Counted from the stretch's first letter, positions 8,859-18,458 are shown. The stretch is DNA of 64,000 bases from Candidatus Competibacteraceae bacterium (GCA_003989065.1 RXIW01000008.1:1-64000), one strand, 5' to 3'. A program made the numbers and translations. Notes: a model not told the origin generated them from the sequence alone.

Positions 8859-9082
8859 TCGCTTTCTCCCAGTGCCCAACCCTGCCGTGAAGTTACCCAG
8901 CTGTCCTCCAATGCCATGTGTTGGACCATGCAGCGCCGTGATTCGTCATCCTGCTCGGGCGCAAAGCTGGAAAAATATCGCGCCAGGCTACCCGATCATG
9001 GAATTATTCTGAAATTCCCTTATCTTTTTGGTGAAGATCATTCAGCCACGTAGACACCCGATCTCAAGGAGAGATTTATCCG

Positions 9083-9664
9083 ATGAAGAAGAGTGACCAG
9101 TGGGACCCTCATTACGTGCATCCTGGCAAAACCACGGTCAGGCTCACGCTGTTCTGGGTCTCGAACTACTATCAGGACACTTCGCAAAAAGTGCTCAAGA
9201 CTGCCGAACAACTCTTTGCCGAACACGGACTGGGCCTGGATATCTATCCCAAAACGCGCCAAGTCAGTCACACCATTCAAATTCCTGGTGACCCGACCCA
9301 GTTGCTGGTCAACGATCCCCAAAACACCCCGTATGACTACAACTGGCTGCGAAACCAAGGGGCCGCAATCTTCAACGACCAGGCCACGGCCGACAAACGC
9401 CAGCGCTTGCCGGTGTTTTTCTGTCAGTTCAAGGATGCCGGTTACGGCATCACCGTATTGAATTCAAACTGGCTGCCCTACTGCATGATTGGCGTCAATG
9501 CCGATCCCGGCGGCTATTGCCTGGCCCATGAAATCATCCATGCCGCCACCAACTCGGGCGTGCATTGCAACACGCCGAAAGGCAATGTCTTTGGCGATAT
9601 CCCCGGCAATATTCTGGTTCGGGCTCATGTAGAAGCCATCGCCCGCTCTTACTTCGCCCGTTGA
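9083..9664 (+). CDS. Hypothetical protein with an HExxH (zincin-like) motif
   Basis: I do not recognise this 193-residue family. There is no signal peptide or membrane segment. Residues 149-153 read HEIIH, the zinc-metallopeptidase HExxH motif, followed by His161 (HEIIHAATNSGVH), so a third ligand is available, though not at metzincin spacing. The N-terminal part is Tyr/Trp-rich, and the neighbouring 'MIGVNADPGGYCLAHE' segment resembles the strand before a zincin active helix. A good site (AAGGAGAG) precedes the ATG. It is flanked by divergent and convergent genes, so it appears monocistronic. Peptidase activity is inferred from the motif only. Confidence 0.7.
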   Translation: MKKSDQWDPHYVHPGKTTVRLTLFWVSNYYQDTSQKVLKTAEQLFAEHGLGLDIYPKTRQVSHTIQIPGDPTQLLVNDPQNTPYDYNWLRNQGAAIFNDQATADKRQRLPVFFCQFKDAGYGITVLNSNWLPYCMIGVNADPGGYCLAHEIIHAATNSGVHCNTPKGNVFGDIPGNILVRAHVEAIARSYFAR

Positions 9665-9702
9665 GGTCACAGGCGATACCAAAGCGGAGCGGCTGTTACA
9701 GG

Positions 9703-10857
9703 CTACAGGCAATACGTCTTCAGTGGTGGAAACCCGTTGAATTCGACAGCGCTGTAGGAAGCGGTATAAGCGCCGGTCGATAGCCAATACAGCCGGTCAC
9801 CGCTTTCCAGCGACAGCGGCAACTGGTATTTGAAATGTTCGTACATGATGTCCATGCTGTCGCAGGTCGGCCCGGCGATGATGACATCGCCGGTATCGCC
9901 ACTCTTCTCGGCGTAGATCGGATACTTGATGGATTCCCCCACCGTTTCCATCAGACCATTGAAGATACCGACATCGGTATAGATCCAGCGCCGTAGATCG
10001 GTCTTCGTTTTCTTGGCGATTGTTACCACCTCACTGACCAAAACGCCGGCTTCGCCGACCAGGCCACGCCCCGGCTCTAGATAGATCTCGGGAATTGATT
10101 GGCCGAAATACTGGCTCAGATAGCGGCTGATCTCTTCCGCATACACCGACAGCGGATTGGCCTTGACCAGATAATCGGCGGGAAAGCCACCGCCCATATT
10201 GATCGCTTGCAGAGGGATGTTCTTTTTCGCCATGCTGTCGAACAACCGCTGGACCTGGGCGATCGCCGCCTCCCAGGCTGGGATTTCCCGCTGTTGCGAA
10301 CCGACGTGAAACGATACCCCATAGGGCTCCAGGCCCAAATCGGCCGCCAATATCATCAGGTCCGCAGACATGCGCGGCTGACAACCGAATTTCCGCGACA
10401 GCGGCCAATCGGAATCGGAACTCACCGCATCCATCAGCAGGCGAATGAAAACCCGCGAACCCGGTGCTTCTCTGGCGATATTGCGGATATCCGCCTCGCA
10501 ATCGCTGGCGAACAGCCGAACGCCCTTTTCATAGGATTCGCGAATGTGTCGGGCCTTTTTGATGGTATTGCCGAAGCTCATCCGATCGGCTGACACCCCT
10601 AATTCGAGCATGCGATCCAACTCGAAAATCGACGCGATATCGAAACAGGAACCCTGGTCGCGCAATACGCTCAGCACTTCGATCTCAGGATTGGCCTTGA
10701 CGGCGTAATAGATCTTTGCCGCTGGAAAATACCGGCGAAATTCCTGATATTTCTGCTGAACCTTATCCAGCAGCACGACCAGGAACGGCGTTTCCCTGTT
10801 GGCGGAAAACGCCATGATCTTTTCCCAATCGGCGGAAGAATAATAGTGGTAGTACAC
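9703..10857 (-). CDS. Ornithine decarboxylase, alanine-racemase-fold (group IV) type
   Basis: PLP-dependent enzyme making putrescine from ornithine, the first step towards spermidine. The 384-residue length fits the eukaryotic-like ODC/DapDC family. Visible features are the PLP lysine Lys54 in YYAVKAN, FHVGSQ (184-189), a Gly-rich loop GGGF (223-226), EPGRG (262-266) and the active-site Cys333 in GPTCDSMD. The latter motif favours ornithine/lysine over diaminopimelate or arginine substrates. An adenosylmethionine decarboxylase gene (61.5 kb) lies in the same window, consistent with spermidine synthesis. The gene ends a same-strand run behind ppk1. Lysine as an additional substrate is possible. 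Confidence 0.88.
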   Translation of the reverse strand: MYYHYYSSADWEKIMAFSANRETPFLVVLLDKVQQKYQEFRRYFPAAKIYYAVKANPEIEVLSVLRDQGSCFDIASIFELDRMLELGVSADRMSFGNTIKKARHIRESYEKGVRLFASDCEADIRNIAREAPGSRVFIRLLMDAVSSDSDWPLSRKFGCQPRMSADLMILAADLGLEPYGVSFHVGSQQREIPAWEAAIAQVQRLFDSMAKKNIPLQAINMGGGFPADYLVKANPLSVYAEEISRYLSQYFGQSIPEIYLEPGRGLVGEAGVLVSEVVTIAKKTKTDLRRWIYTDVGIFNGLMETVGESIKYPIYAEKSGDTGDVIIAGPTCDSMDIMYEHFKYQLPLSLESGDRLYWLSTGAYTASYSAVEFNGFPPLKTYCL

Positions 10858-10892
10858 AGTGATTCCTGTTCAGTTCGGTCTGACGAAAACGT

Positions 10893-11486
10893 TCAGAGGG
10901 AATCGGGCTTGGCGATGGCGACAGCGTAGGCCGGAATGCGCTGCTCCGACGACGACAGTCGAGCCAAGCAATCGCGAAAGAATTGCCCCAGATCGAACGG
11001 CTGGTTCAACAAGGAGCGCCGCTCCTGCCACCGGCCATTGGATTCGATCAGCGTATCGACCTCGTCCAGCACCCGTTCGACCCAATGCGGATCGTTCGGG
11101 TCGATGATCAATACGGGGAATTGATGGCTTTTGCCTTCCATCGCCACACCCTTCGAGTCGTCGATATGTAAATCGATGCCAAAGGCCGGCGGAAATTTCG
11201 ATGGCCCGCGCAGACCGACGATCTGTTCGTGCCGGTCCAGATTGACGATCCCCTCGATTGAAATCCCGCAGCTGGAAAACCAGGATTTCAAATAGCGTGG
11301 GGAGCGTCCCGACGAAGTATAGATCCAAATCTCGCACCCCCGCCGCATCAGCGCAGCCATCAGCGACCGCGTGCCACTGCGGAGCCGTTCGGGATAGCGC
11401 CAGCGACGCCACCACGAGACGTGCTGCTCAGCAGGCACGGAAGGATCGCAAATCAGAGTGTCGTCGAGATCAAAAGAAATTCGCAC
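10893..11486 (-). CDS. HAD-superfamily hydrolase-like protein
   Basis: A 197-residue protein starting with the HAD motif I 'FDLDDTLI' (Asp6 and Asp8). A motif II-like 'IYTSSGRS' lies near residue 55, and 'IDLHIDDSKG' near 105 supplies a motif IV-like acidic pair. It is compact, with little cap domain. Phosphatase activity is likely but the substrate is unknown. The gene lies 35 bases upstream of the ornithine decarboxylase and 72 bases after ppk1 on the same strand. It could act on a phosphorylated small molecule linked to the phosphate cluster, which is inference. Confidence 0.75.
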   Translation of the reverse strand: MRISFDLDDTLICDPSVPAEQHVSWWRRWRYPERLRSGTRSLMAALMRRGCEIWIYTSSGRSPRYLKSWFSSCGISIEGIVNLDRHEQIVGLRGPSKFPPAFGIDLHIDDSKGVAMEGKSHQFPVLIIDPNDPHWVERVLDEVDTLIESNGRWQERRSLLNQPFDLGQFFRDCLARLSSSEQRIPAYAVAIAKPDSL

Positions 11487-11558
11487 ACATTCACCATCTT
11501 GTTCGTTATCAGATCGAGCGACGGCCGGAGAGGATCACCGCCGCTCCATTGGCATCGC

Positions 11559-13766
11559 TCAGCTGGTCGGCGCGCGCCGCCGAGTCAGATCCATCAGCCA
11601 GGCATGGATGCCGACCGCCGCCGGCCCGGTGGCGTCGGCCGCCGGCTGGCACTGGACATAACTGCCATCGGCTTGCATCAGCCACGCTTGCCGCTGGTCT
11701 TGCAGACAGATGTCCAAAATCTCCCACAACCGTTCCCGCGCCGCCCGGTCTTCCACCGGCGTCGCCGCCTCGACCCGACCCGACAGATTGCGGTGCATCC
11801 AGTCGGCCGAGCCGATGAAGAATTCGCCTGCCAGCGGGTCGTCCTGGCCATTCGCGAAATGGAAAATGCGCGAGTGCTCCAGGAAACGACCGATGATCGA
11901 ACGCACCCGCACGTTTTCCGTCCAGCCAGGCACACCCGGCACCAAACAGCAAAAACCGCGCACGATCAAGTCGATCGGCACGCCAGCCTGGGATGCCGCC
12001 GACAGGGCGCGCGCCATCTCCAGATCCTCCACCTGATTCATCTTGGCAATGATGCGGGCCGGTCGGCCGGCGCGATGATACTCGATTTCCCGTTCGATAC
12101 TTTCCAAAAATCGTTGCCGCATATTGATGGGGGCCACCAGCAGTTTCTTGAACTGCGGCGCGCGGGAACAGCCGGTCAGGTAGTGGAACAGATTGACGAC
12201 ATCGGCGGTAATGACCGGATCGCTGGTCAACAGGCCGACATCGGTATAGAGCCGCGCGGTCTTGACGTGATAATTGCCCGTGCCGATATGGGCATAGCAA
12301 CGCAAATCGCGCCCTTCCTTGCGCACCACCAGCGCCACCTTGGTATGGGTTTTCAGCCCCATCACGCCATAAGTGACATGCGCACCGACCTTTTGCAGCT
12401 CCTGCGCCCACAGTAGATTGCGAGCCTCGTCGAAACGCGCTTTCAATTCGATCACGCAAGCGACCTGCTTGCCGGCCTCGGCTGCTCGAATCAGCGAGCG
12501 CACGAAGGGAGTATCGTCGCCGACTCGATAAACGGTCATCTTGATCGCCACTGTCTGCGGATCGATGGCGGCATCGCTGATGAAATCCTCGACGCTCATG
12601 TCGAAGCTTTCGTAGGGATGGTGCAGCAGCAAGTCGCCAGCCTGGATCGCGGCATAGATGTCCACTTCCTCGGTCGGCAGGCGCAGCGGCGGCAGCGGAG
12701 ACCAGTGCGGATCGCGCAAGGCCGGCACATCGAGGCCAGCGATCTGGAACAGCCCGGTATAGTCGAGCAGGCCCGACAGATCGTAGACATCGTGGTCGGT
12801 CAGCTCGAAGCGGTCCATCAACCCTTGGCGCAAGGCCGGGTTGGCGTCCGGAGCGAGATCCATGCGTACTACTGGCTGGAAGCGGCGTTGCTGCAACGCG
12901 TCCGACACCGCTTCCCGCAGGCTCTCCTCTTCCTCGTCCAGCTCGATTTCCGCATTGCGCAAAATGCGGAACTGGGTCGCGTCGATCAGCTCCATGCCGG
13001 GAAACAGTTTGTCGGTGCTGTGCCGGATCAGATCGTCCAGCCGCAGGAAACGACGCTCGCCAGCCGCAGCGTCGGCCTTGAGCGGAATCCAGGCCGGCAG
13101 CATGGTCGGAATCTTCACCCGCACCGGGACATATTCATCGGTGTCGGGATTGCGCAGAATGAAACCCCAGTTGGTCGACAGGTTCGACATGAAGGGAAAG
13201 GGATGGGCCGGGTCCATGCCCAGCGGCGTCAGCGCCGGCGAGGCGTTGCGGTCGAAATAGTTCGCAGCTTCTTCCCGCTGGGCGGCGGTTAACTCGCTCC
13301 ATTCGGCCAGAACGATGCCGTGGCTGGCCAGGGCAGGCAGCAATTCCCGATAACAACGGGCCTGCTCCGCCAGCTGCGAGATCACGATGGCGCGGATCTG
13401 CGCCAGGCGATCGCGCGCGCTGCCACCGCGAAACACCGGATCGTCCTCGCTGTGCACTTGGGCCACGCCGCGCAACAAGCCGACCCGCTTCATGTAGAAC
13501 TCGTCGAGATTCGAGGTGAAGATGGCCAGGAACTTGAGCCGCTCGAGTAGGGGCGTGCGCTCGTCCAGTGCCTCGTGCAGCACCCGCCAGTTGAAATCGA
13601 GCCAACTCAGATCGCGATCGCGCCAGGCGTGGGCCAACAACCCTTCGCGCGGTGCCAGTATTTGATTGCTCTTGTCCGTAGCGGACCGGTGCCGGCCTTC
13701 GCTGCGTTTGGGCTTGACTCGCATCAAGTTCAGGCCAGTTTCGGATTCGGGAGTCTTGGCGGACAT
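11559..13766 (-). CDS. ppk: Polyphosphate kinase 1
   Basis: Reversibly polymerises the terminal phosphate of ATP into polyphosphate. At 735 residues it is slightly longer than the usual ~690, because of an N-terminal basic extension of about 45 residues. The N-domain starts 'RDLSWLDFNWRVLHEAL' and contains 'IFTSNLDEFYMKRVG'. The catalytic region has 'YAHIGTGNYH', with the His corresponding to the autophosphorylated His435 of E. coli, and 'FLEHSRIFHFAN', the second conserved His. The gene is 24 bases after the Fic-like gene and downstream of a full pst operon, so phosphate import and polyphosphate synthesis are probably co-expressed. Confidence 0.97.
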   Translation of the reverse strand: MSAKTPESETGLNLMRVKPKRSEGRHRSATDKSNQILAPREGLLAHAWRDRDLSWLDFNWRVLHEALDERTPLLERLKFLAIFTSNLDEFYMKRVGLLRGVAQVHSEDDPVFRGGSARDRLAQIRAIVISQLAEQARCYRELLPALASHGIVLAEWSELTAAQREEAANYFDRNASPALTPLGMDPAHPFPFMSNLSTNWGFILRNPDTDEYVPVRVKIPTMLPAWIPLKADAAAGERRFLRLDDLIRHSTDKLFPGMELIDATQFRILRNAEIELDEEEESLREAVSDALQQRRFQPVVRMDLAPDANPALRQGLMDRFELTDHDVYDLSGLLDYTGLFQIAGLDVPALRDPHWSPLPPLRLPTEEVDIYAAIQAGDLLLHHPYESFDMSVEDFISDAAIDPQTVAIKMTVYRVGDDTPFVRSLIRAAEAGKQVACVIELKARFDEARNLLWAQELQKVGAHVTYGVMGLKTHTKVALVVRKEGRDLRCYAHIGTGNYHVKTARLYTDVGLLTSDPVITADVVNLFHYLTGCSRAPQFKKLLVAPINMRQRFLESIEREIEYHRAGRPARIIAKMNQVEDLEMARALSAASQAGVPIDLIVRGFCCLVPGVPGWTENVRVRSIIGRFLEHSRIFHFANGQDDPLAGEFFIGSADWMHRNLSGRVEAATPVEDRAARERLWEILDICLQDQRQAWLMQADGSYVQCQPAADATGPAAVGIHAWLMDLTRRRAPTS

Positions 13767-13790
13767 AGATGTTCCTTGAGGAGCGTCGCC

Positions 13791-14534
13791 CTAGGGTACG
13801 GTATCGTTGTGACCCTGGGTGGGGTTGGCAAGAGGGTGGCAATCAGGATCAGGACGCGGAGACGGCGCAACGCCTGGCGTTCCCGGAGCCAGCAGGTAGG
13901 CGGGATTGGCCTGATCCTGCAGGAATCGGGCAAAACGGCGAATCAGCCCCGGCAGCCGAAATAGGGCCACCGGTCCCAGTTTGCCGATATTGCGCACGAC
14001 CGTGGACGGTTCGAAATAAGCGGCGGCGTTGTCGGGCGACAGCACGAACGGCGGCTTGCCGCCGCGCAACAACACATAGCTGGCCATCAGCACGCCGGTC
14101 CGGTGGTTGCCTTCGATGAACAGTTGCGGTTTGCTGAGCGTCCAGACGTACAAGCCGGCGGCCCGATCCCACACCGGCAGATCGCGATGGCGCGCCCGCC
14201 ATTCCACCAGATCCTCGATACCGCCGCCGGGCTCGTCGTAGAACCGTTCCCTGGTCGCTGCGATCAAGCCGGCGAACTCCGCCCGCAGGGTCTGGTCCTG
14301 GCCGCACAGGACGATGTTGTTCAACTCGAGCAGATACTTATGCTGACCCATGACGAAAACGTCGATACCCTCCTCGACCAGGGTATCGACGAAGGCATAG
14401 CCTGCCAGCAGGTTGGCAACCACCTCGTCGCTCATGGGATCCCGCTGCCCACTCAATTGCCGGTTGAGCACCTCGAATTCCCGTTGCACTTGACGCAGAG
14501 AAGATTCGACCGCTGGCAAGTTCAGCAAGCCCAT
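13791..14534 (-). CDS. Fic/Fido-like protein with a degenerate active site
   Basis: A 247-residue protein whose central segment 'LFIEGNHRTGVLMASY' matches the Fic core HPFx(D/E)GNxRxxR in the EGN..R part (Glu141, Gly142, Asn143, Arg145). The catalytic His position (137) is Gln. Helical segments before it fit a Fido fold. Fic enzymes transfer AMP or other phospho-groups to proteins; without the His, AMPylation is unlikely, so the role may be binding, pseudo-enzymatic or a different chemistry. It lies 3 bases after pstS2 and 24 bases before ppk1, so it is embedded in the phosphate operon. The C-terminal 40 residues are Pro-rich and low-complexity. Confidence 0.65.
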   Translation of the reverse strand: MGLLNLPAVESSLRQVQREFEVLNRQLSGQRDPMSDEVVANLLAGYAFVDTLVEEGIDVFVMGQHKYLLELNNIVLCGQDQTLRAEFAGLIAATRERFYDEPGGGIEDLVEWRARHRDLPVWDRAAGLYVWTLSKPQLFIEGNHRTGVLMASYVLLRGGKPPFVLSPDNAAAYFEPSTVVRNIGKLGPVALFRLPGLIRRFARFLQDQANPAYLLAPGTPGVAPSPRPDPDCHPLANPTQGHNDTVP

Positions 14535-14537
14535 GGC

Positions 14538-15605
14538 TTACCGAATGCGGTCCACCGCCGTGCGGGCCAGTGTCGCCACATCGGCAGGCAATGGAATATA
14601 GCCTTCGCCACCACTGAAGCCCTGGCCGTCGGTCAAGGCCCAATCGACAAAGCCTTTGAGCGCCGCACTCTTGCGCGGATCGGCGTACTGACCGTGCAGC
14701 AACAGCCAGGTAAAGGTCACGATCGGATAGGAATCCTTCCCTGCGGGATCGGGCAGGAACACCCGCAGATTGTCGGGAATCTGATTGACATTGGCCTCCA
14801 GCGCCGCCTGGCCGCTGTCGGGACCGGGCGCGACATATTCACCGGCTCGATTCTGCAGCTGCGCCATCGGCAACCCCAACCGCTTGGCGAAGCCATACTC
14901 GATATAGCCGAGCGCCCCCCAGCTCTGCTTGATGCGACCGGCGACACCCTCGTTACCGCGCGCCGTACTGGACACTCCCGGCCAGTTCACGGTCTTGCCC
15001 ACGCCCGGTCCTTTGCGCCAGACTTCGCTGATCGCGCTCAGGTGGTTGGTGAAGGCAAAGGTGGTGCCGCTGCTCTCCTGTCGGGCAATCAACATGATGG
15101 TCTGTTTCGGTAGTTTGAGGCCCGGATTGAGCGCCTGGATGCGTGGATCGTTCCATTCGCGGATCTTGCCGAGGAAGATGTCGGCGTACACCTCGCGACT
15201 CAGCTTCAGCGTTCCGCCCAGATCTGGCAGATTGTAGGCCAGAACGATGGCTCCGGCCGTGACCGGCGCCAGGATCGCCCCCGACTTGGCCGTGGCGATC
15301 TGTTCATCGGTCAGGGCCGAATCGCTGGCCCCGAAATCGATCGCCTCGCTCAGGAACAGCTTGACGCCCTCGCCGCTACCGATACTGAGGTACTCGACGG
15401 CAAGCTGAGGATTGGCCTTGGTGTAGATGTCGATCCATTTATGATAGAGCGGCGCGGGAAAGGTCGCGCCGGCACCGTGCAGCGTGACCCGGTCGCTCAT
15501 CGGAGCGGGGGGCGACGCCGGCGGATTCTGGCCAAAGGCGGTGACGACCACGCCGGCCAATCCGAAAGCGGCGACAGCCGCCAGTAGAAGTCGCTTAGCC
15601 ATCAT
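14538..15605 (-). CDS. pstS: Phosphate ABC transporter substrate-binding protein PstS (second copy)
   Basis: Periplasmic phosphate-binding protein, about 355 residues. A signal peptide (AKRLLLAAVAAFGLAG...) is followed by the PstS opening 'LHGAGATFPAPLYHKWIDIY' and 'SIGSGEGVKLFL', with phosphate contacts in 'GASDSALTDEQI' and 'ARQESSGTTFAFTNHL'. A TTG start at 15623 would overlap the pstB stop. The ATG at 15605, next to GGAAGGGGAG, gives a normal signal peptide and is preferred. It is clearly divergent from the copy at 18.5-19.5 kb, so the operon is bracketed by two PstS paralogues. They may differ in affinity or expression. Confidence 0.93.
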   Translation of the reverse strand: MMAKRLLLAAVAAFGLAGVVVTAFGQNPPASPPAPMSDRVTLHGAGATFPAPLYHKWIDIYTKANPQLAVEYLSIGSGEGVKLFLSEAIDFGASDSALTDEQIATAKSGAILAPVTAGAIVLAYNLPDLGGTLKLSREVYADIFLGKIREWNDPRIQALNPGLKLPKQTIMLIARQESSGTTFAFTNHLSAISEVWRKGPGVGKTVNWPGVSSTARGNEGVAGRIKQSWGALGYIEYGFAKRLGLPMAQLQNRAGEYVAPGPDSGQAALEANVNQIPDNLRVFLPDPAGKDSYPIVTFTWLLLHGQYADPRKSAALKGFVDWALTDGQGFSGGEGYIPLPADVATLARTAVDRIR

Positions 15606-15619
15606 CTCCCCTTCCGACC

Positions 15620-16447
15620 TCAACTAAACTCGCCGCGGACGTATTCCCGGGTCAACTGCTGCTCGGGCTCTTCGAAGATCTTCTTGGTCGGCCCCATCTC
15701 CACCAGATAGCCGGTGCGACTACCCTGCGAGATGTCCACCCCGAAGAACGCCGTGGTGTCGGCCACCCGCATGGCCTGCTGCATGTTGTGAGTGACCAGC
15801 GCGATGGTGTATTTCTCCTTGAGTTCGATCATCAGCTCCTCGACCCGTCGGGTGGCGATCGGGTCCAGCGCCGAGCACGGCTCGTCCATCAGCAGCACAT
15901 CCGGTTCGGTGGCGATGGCGCGGGCGATGCACAGGCGTTGCTGCTGACCGCCGGACAGGGACAGACCGCTGTTCTTCAGCTTGTCCTTGACTTCGTTCCA
16001 GATGGCCGCGCCGTGCAGGGCCTTTTCCACCCGTTCGTCCATGTCGCCCTTGAAGCCGTTCAGGCGCAGGCCGAAGGCGACATTGTCATAGATGCTCATC
16101 GCAAACGGGTTCGGCTGCTGGAACACCATGCCGATGTAGCGGCGCACCACTACCGGATCGACCTTCTTGTCGTAGATGTCCTGACCGTGATAGGTCACCT
16201 TGCCTTCGAAGCGGAAAATAGGGATCAGGTCGTTCATGCGGTTGAGGCTGCGCAGCACCGTGCTCTTACCGCAGCCAGACGGTCCGATGAATCCGGTGAT
16301 CTTGTTCTTCTCGATCGGCACCACGCTGTTGCGCACCGCCAGAAAGTCCCCGTAGAAGACCTTTTCGAGCTGACAATTCATCACGATGCCGAGGGAAGCG
16401 GGCGCGGCGACCTCAGCGGCCACCTTCATTTCCGAATGTGCGTTCAT
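15620..16447 (-). CDS. pstB: Phosphate ABC transporter ATP-binding protein PstB
   Basis: ATPase of the high-affinity phosphate importer, 275 residues as usual for PstB. Walker A is GPSGCGKST (about 56-64), the signature is LSGGQQQRL and Walker B is VLLMDEP. The PstB-type C-terminus '[18 protein letters not shown]' is present. It lies 22 bases after pstA and its stop overlaps a TTG in front of pstS2, so translation is probably coupled along the operon. Confidence 0.97.
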   Translation of the reverse strand: MNAHSEMKVAAEVAAPASLGIVMNCQLEKVFYGDFLAVRNSVVPIEKNKITGFIGPSGCGKSTVLRSLNRMNDLIPIFRFEGKVTYHGQDIYDKKVDPVVVRRYIGMVFQQPNPFAMSIYDNVAFGLRLNGFKGDMDERVEKALHGAAIWNEVKDKLKNSGLSLSGGQQQRLCIARAIATEPDVLLMDEPCSALDPIATRRVEELMIELKEKYTIALVTHNMQQAMRVADTTAFFGVDISQGSRTGYLVEMGPTKKIFEEPEQQLTREYVRGEFS

Positions 16448-16469
16448 AATCGGTTACCTTGCAAAACCA

Positions 16470-17384
16470 TCAATATTTCTGGCGCCCGACCAGGCGGGCA
16501 AGAACGTTGAACACCAGTACGATCAAGACCAGCACCAGGGACGCGGCCCACGCCAGTTCGATCTGGTTGTCGTACGGCATGCCCGAGAAGTTGAAGATCA
16601 GGATAGCCAGAGAAGCGGTCGGCTCGGTCAGACTCGACATGTAGTAGTTGCTGAACAGGGCGGTGAACAACAGCGGGGCGGAGTTGCCGGCCGCGCCGGC
16701 CACCGCCAGCATCACACCGGTCAGAATGCCGGGCGCTCCCGTGGGCAGCACCACCTTCAGGATGACCTGGGTGCGGGTGCAACCGATGCCATAGGCGGCG
16801 TCCTTCATCTTCTTCGGCACCATCGACATGGCCTGCTCCGCCGCCAGTACCACGGTCGGCAACATCAGCACCGCCAACGCCACACCACCGGCCAGAGCCG
16901 AATAGGTCTTCATGGTCACCACCATGACGGCATAGACGAACACGCCGGCCAAGATGGAGGGAAAACCGGTCAGCACCTTGGCCAAAAACCGGACGGTATG
17001 GGTCAGCTTGCTGTCGGGATCGAGGATCGCCAGCTGGACGGCGGCCAGAATACCCAACGGGACGCTGATCAGGGTCGCAATGCCGACCATGACCAAGGTC
17101 CCGACGATCGCATTGCCGAAGCCACCGCCGGTCTCGAACGCCGATGGCGGCAGCGCGGTCAGCGTTTCCCAATTCAGGCGCGAGCCGCCCGCCACCACCA
17201 GCTCGTAGATCACGGAGAATAGCGGCACGCTGGCCAGCAGAGCACCGATCCAGGTCAGGGCAGTCAGAATGCCGCTCTTCAGCGCCCGCAGCTCCAAAGG
17301 CGAACGGTGCAGATTGGGCGCGGGTCGCGATGCGGCGATGAGATCGCGCATGTTCGATTCAACGGTCGGTCCAGAAACGCTCAT
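16470..17384 (-). CDS. pstA: Phosphate ABC transporter permease PstA
   Basis: Inner-membrane permease of the Pst system, 304 residues with about six transmembrane segments. The binding-protein-dependent permease loop is visible as 'EQAMSMVPKKMKDAAYGIGCTRTQVILKVVLPTGAPGILTG'-type sequence around residues 195-235, typical of PstA. Its ATG overlaps the pstC stop by 4 bases, indicating coupling. The operon order is pstS1-pstC-pstA-pstB-pstS2. Confidence 0.96.
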   Translation of the reverse strand: MSVSGPTVESNMRDLIAASRPAPNLHRSPLELRALKSGILTALTWIGALLASVPLFSVIYELVVAGGSRLNWETLTALPPSAFETGGGFGNAIVGTLVMVGIATLISVPLGILAAVQLAILDPDSKLTHTVRFLAKVLTGFPSILAGVFVYAVMVVTMKTYSALAGGVALAVLMLPTVVLAAEQAMSMVPKKMKDAAYGIGCTRTQVILKVVLPTGAPGILTGVMLAVAGAAGNSAPLLFTALFSNYYMSSLTEPTASLAILIFNFSGMPYDNQIELAWAASLVLVLIVLVFNVLARLVGRQKY

Positions 17385-18358
17385 CGCTCGGCCTCGAATT
17401 TGCGGGTGGCGAATTTCATGACTGCCAGACCCACGGCATTGACGATCAGGGTGATCGCCAACAAGGCCAGGGCGGCGTACATCAGGGCCCGCACCTCGAC
17501 CGGTCCGGCTTCGGGGAAGCTGGACGCCAGCAAGGCGGCCAGGGTATTGGCGGGGGCGAACAGCGACAGGCTGATTTGGTTGGCGTTGCCGATCAGCATG
17601 GCCAGCGCCATGGTCTCACCGAGCGCGCGGCCAAAACCCAGCACTAGCGCCGCCAGAATGCCCGACGAGGCAGTCGGCAACATGACTTTGAGGATGGCCT
17701 CCCAGCGGGTGGTGCCCATGCCATAGGCGGCTTCCTTGACCTTGTAGGGAATCTGGCGCAGGGAATCGACCGAGATCGACGCCACCGTCGGCAGAATCAT
17801 GATCGCCAGCACCAGCGCGGCGGGCGCCAGTCCCGGACCGCTGAGCGAGGTGCCGAAGAAGGGCACGAACCCCAGACTGCCATGCAGCCAGTCGGCCACC
17901 GGGCGCAGCAAGGGGATCAGCACATAGATGCCCCACAGGCCGAACACGACCGAGGGAATGGCGGCCAGCATTTCGATGATGGTGCGGAAAACCGCGGCTA
18001 GTCCACTGTGTAGGAAGTCTTGAGTCAGAAAGATGGCGATGGCGATGCCGAAGACGCCACCGAGAATCAGGGCCAGCAACGAGCTGTACAGCGTGCCCCA
18101 GATCTGCGGAAGAATACCGAACTGCTCGGTCTGGACGTTCCAAGTGGTCGAGGTCAGGAAGCCAAGGCCATATTGGGACATGGCCGGCAGCGCCTTGCCG
18201 CCGATCTCGAAGATGATGTAAACCACCAAGACCAGAATGAATGCAGCGCTCGCCCAGGCGATGCCGCGAAACCCCCGATCCATGGCGTAATCGCCGCCGG
18301 AGGGTGGACCGGATACGGAGCCGGATCGATCAATGTTGCCGAATGGTTGCGAGGCCAT
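17381..18358 (-). CDS. pstC: Phosphate ABC transporter permease PstC
   Basis: Partner permease to PstA, 325 residues. Six or so hydrophobic segments are seen; the first is at about residues 28-52. The conserved cytoplasmic loop 'VKEAAYGMGTTRWEAILKV' followed by 'LPTASSGILAALVLGFGRAL' is characteristic of PstC. A 100-base gap with a hairpin separates it from pstS1, which commonly lets the binding protein be made in excess over the permeases. Confidence 0.96.
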   Translation of the reverse strand: MASQPFGNIDRSGSVSGPPSGGDYAMDRGFRGIAWASAAFILVLVVYIIFEIGGKALPAMSQYGLGFLTSTTWNVQTEQFGILPQIWGTLYSSLLALILGGVFGIAIAIFLTQDFLHSGLAAVFRTIIEMLAAIPSVVFGLWGIYVLIPLLRPVADWLHGSLGFVPFFGTSLSGPGLAPAALVLAIMILPTVASISVDSLRQIPYKVKEAAYGMGTTRWEAILKVMLPTASSGILAALVLGFGRALGETMALAMLIGNANQISLSLFAPANTLAALLASSFPEAGPVEVRALMYAALALLAITLIVNAVGLAVMKFATRKFEAER

Positions 18359-18403
18359 GATTCACCAAGCGAGAGGGTTTTGGCTGAGAGCCGTGACAAA
18401 GCG

Positions 18404-18432
18404 CCCCTTCCCTCTCGAGGAGAGGAAAGGGG
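18404..18432. terminator. Hairpin between pstS1 and pstC
   Basis: An imperfect inverted repeat, CCCCTTCCCTCT / AGAGGAAAGGGG with one mismatch and a short CGAGG loop, lies in the pstS1-pstC gap. No T-run follows on the minus strand, so it is more likely an mRNA-processing or stabilising hairpin, or a copy of an intergenic repeat, than a full terminator. Confidence 0.4.
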
Positions 18433-18458
18433 GAAAGGACGCGATTCGCTTTGGTGGC

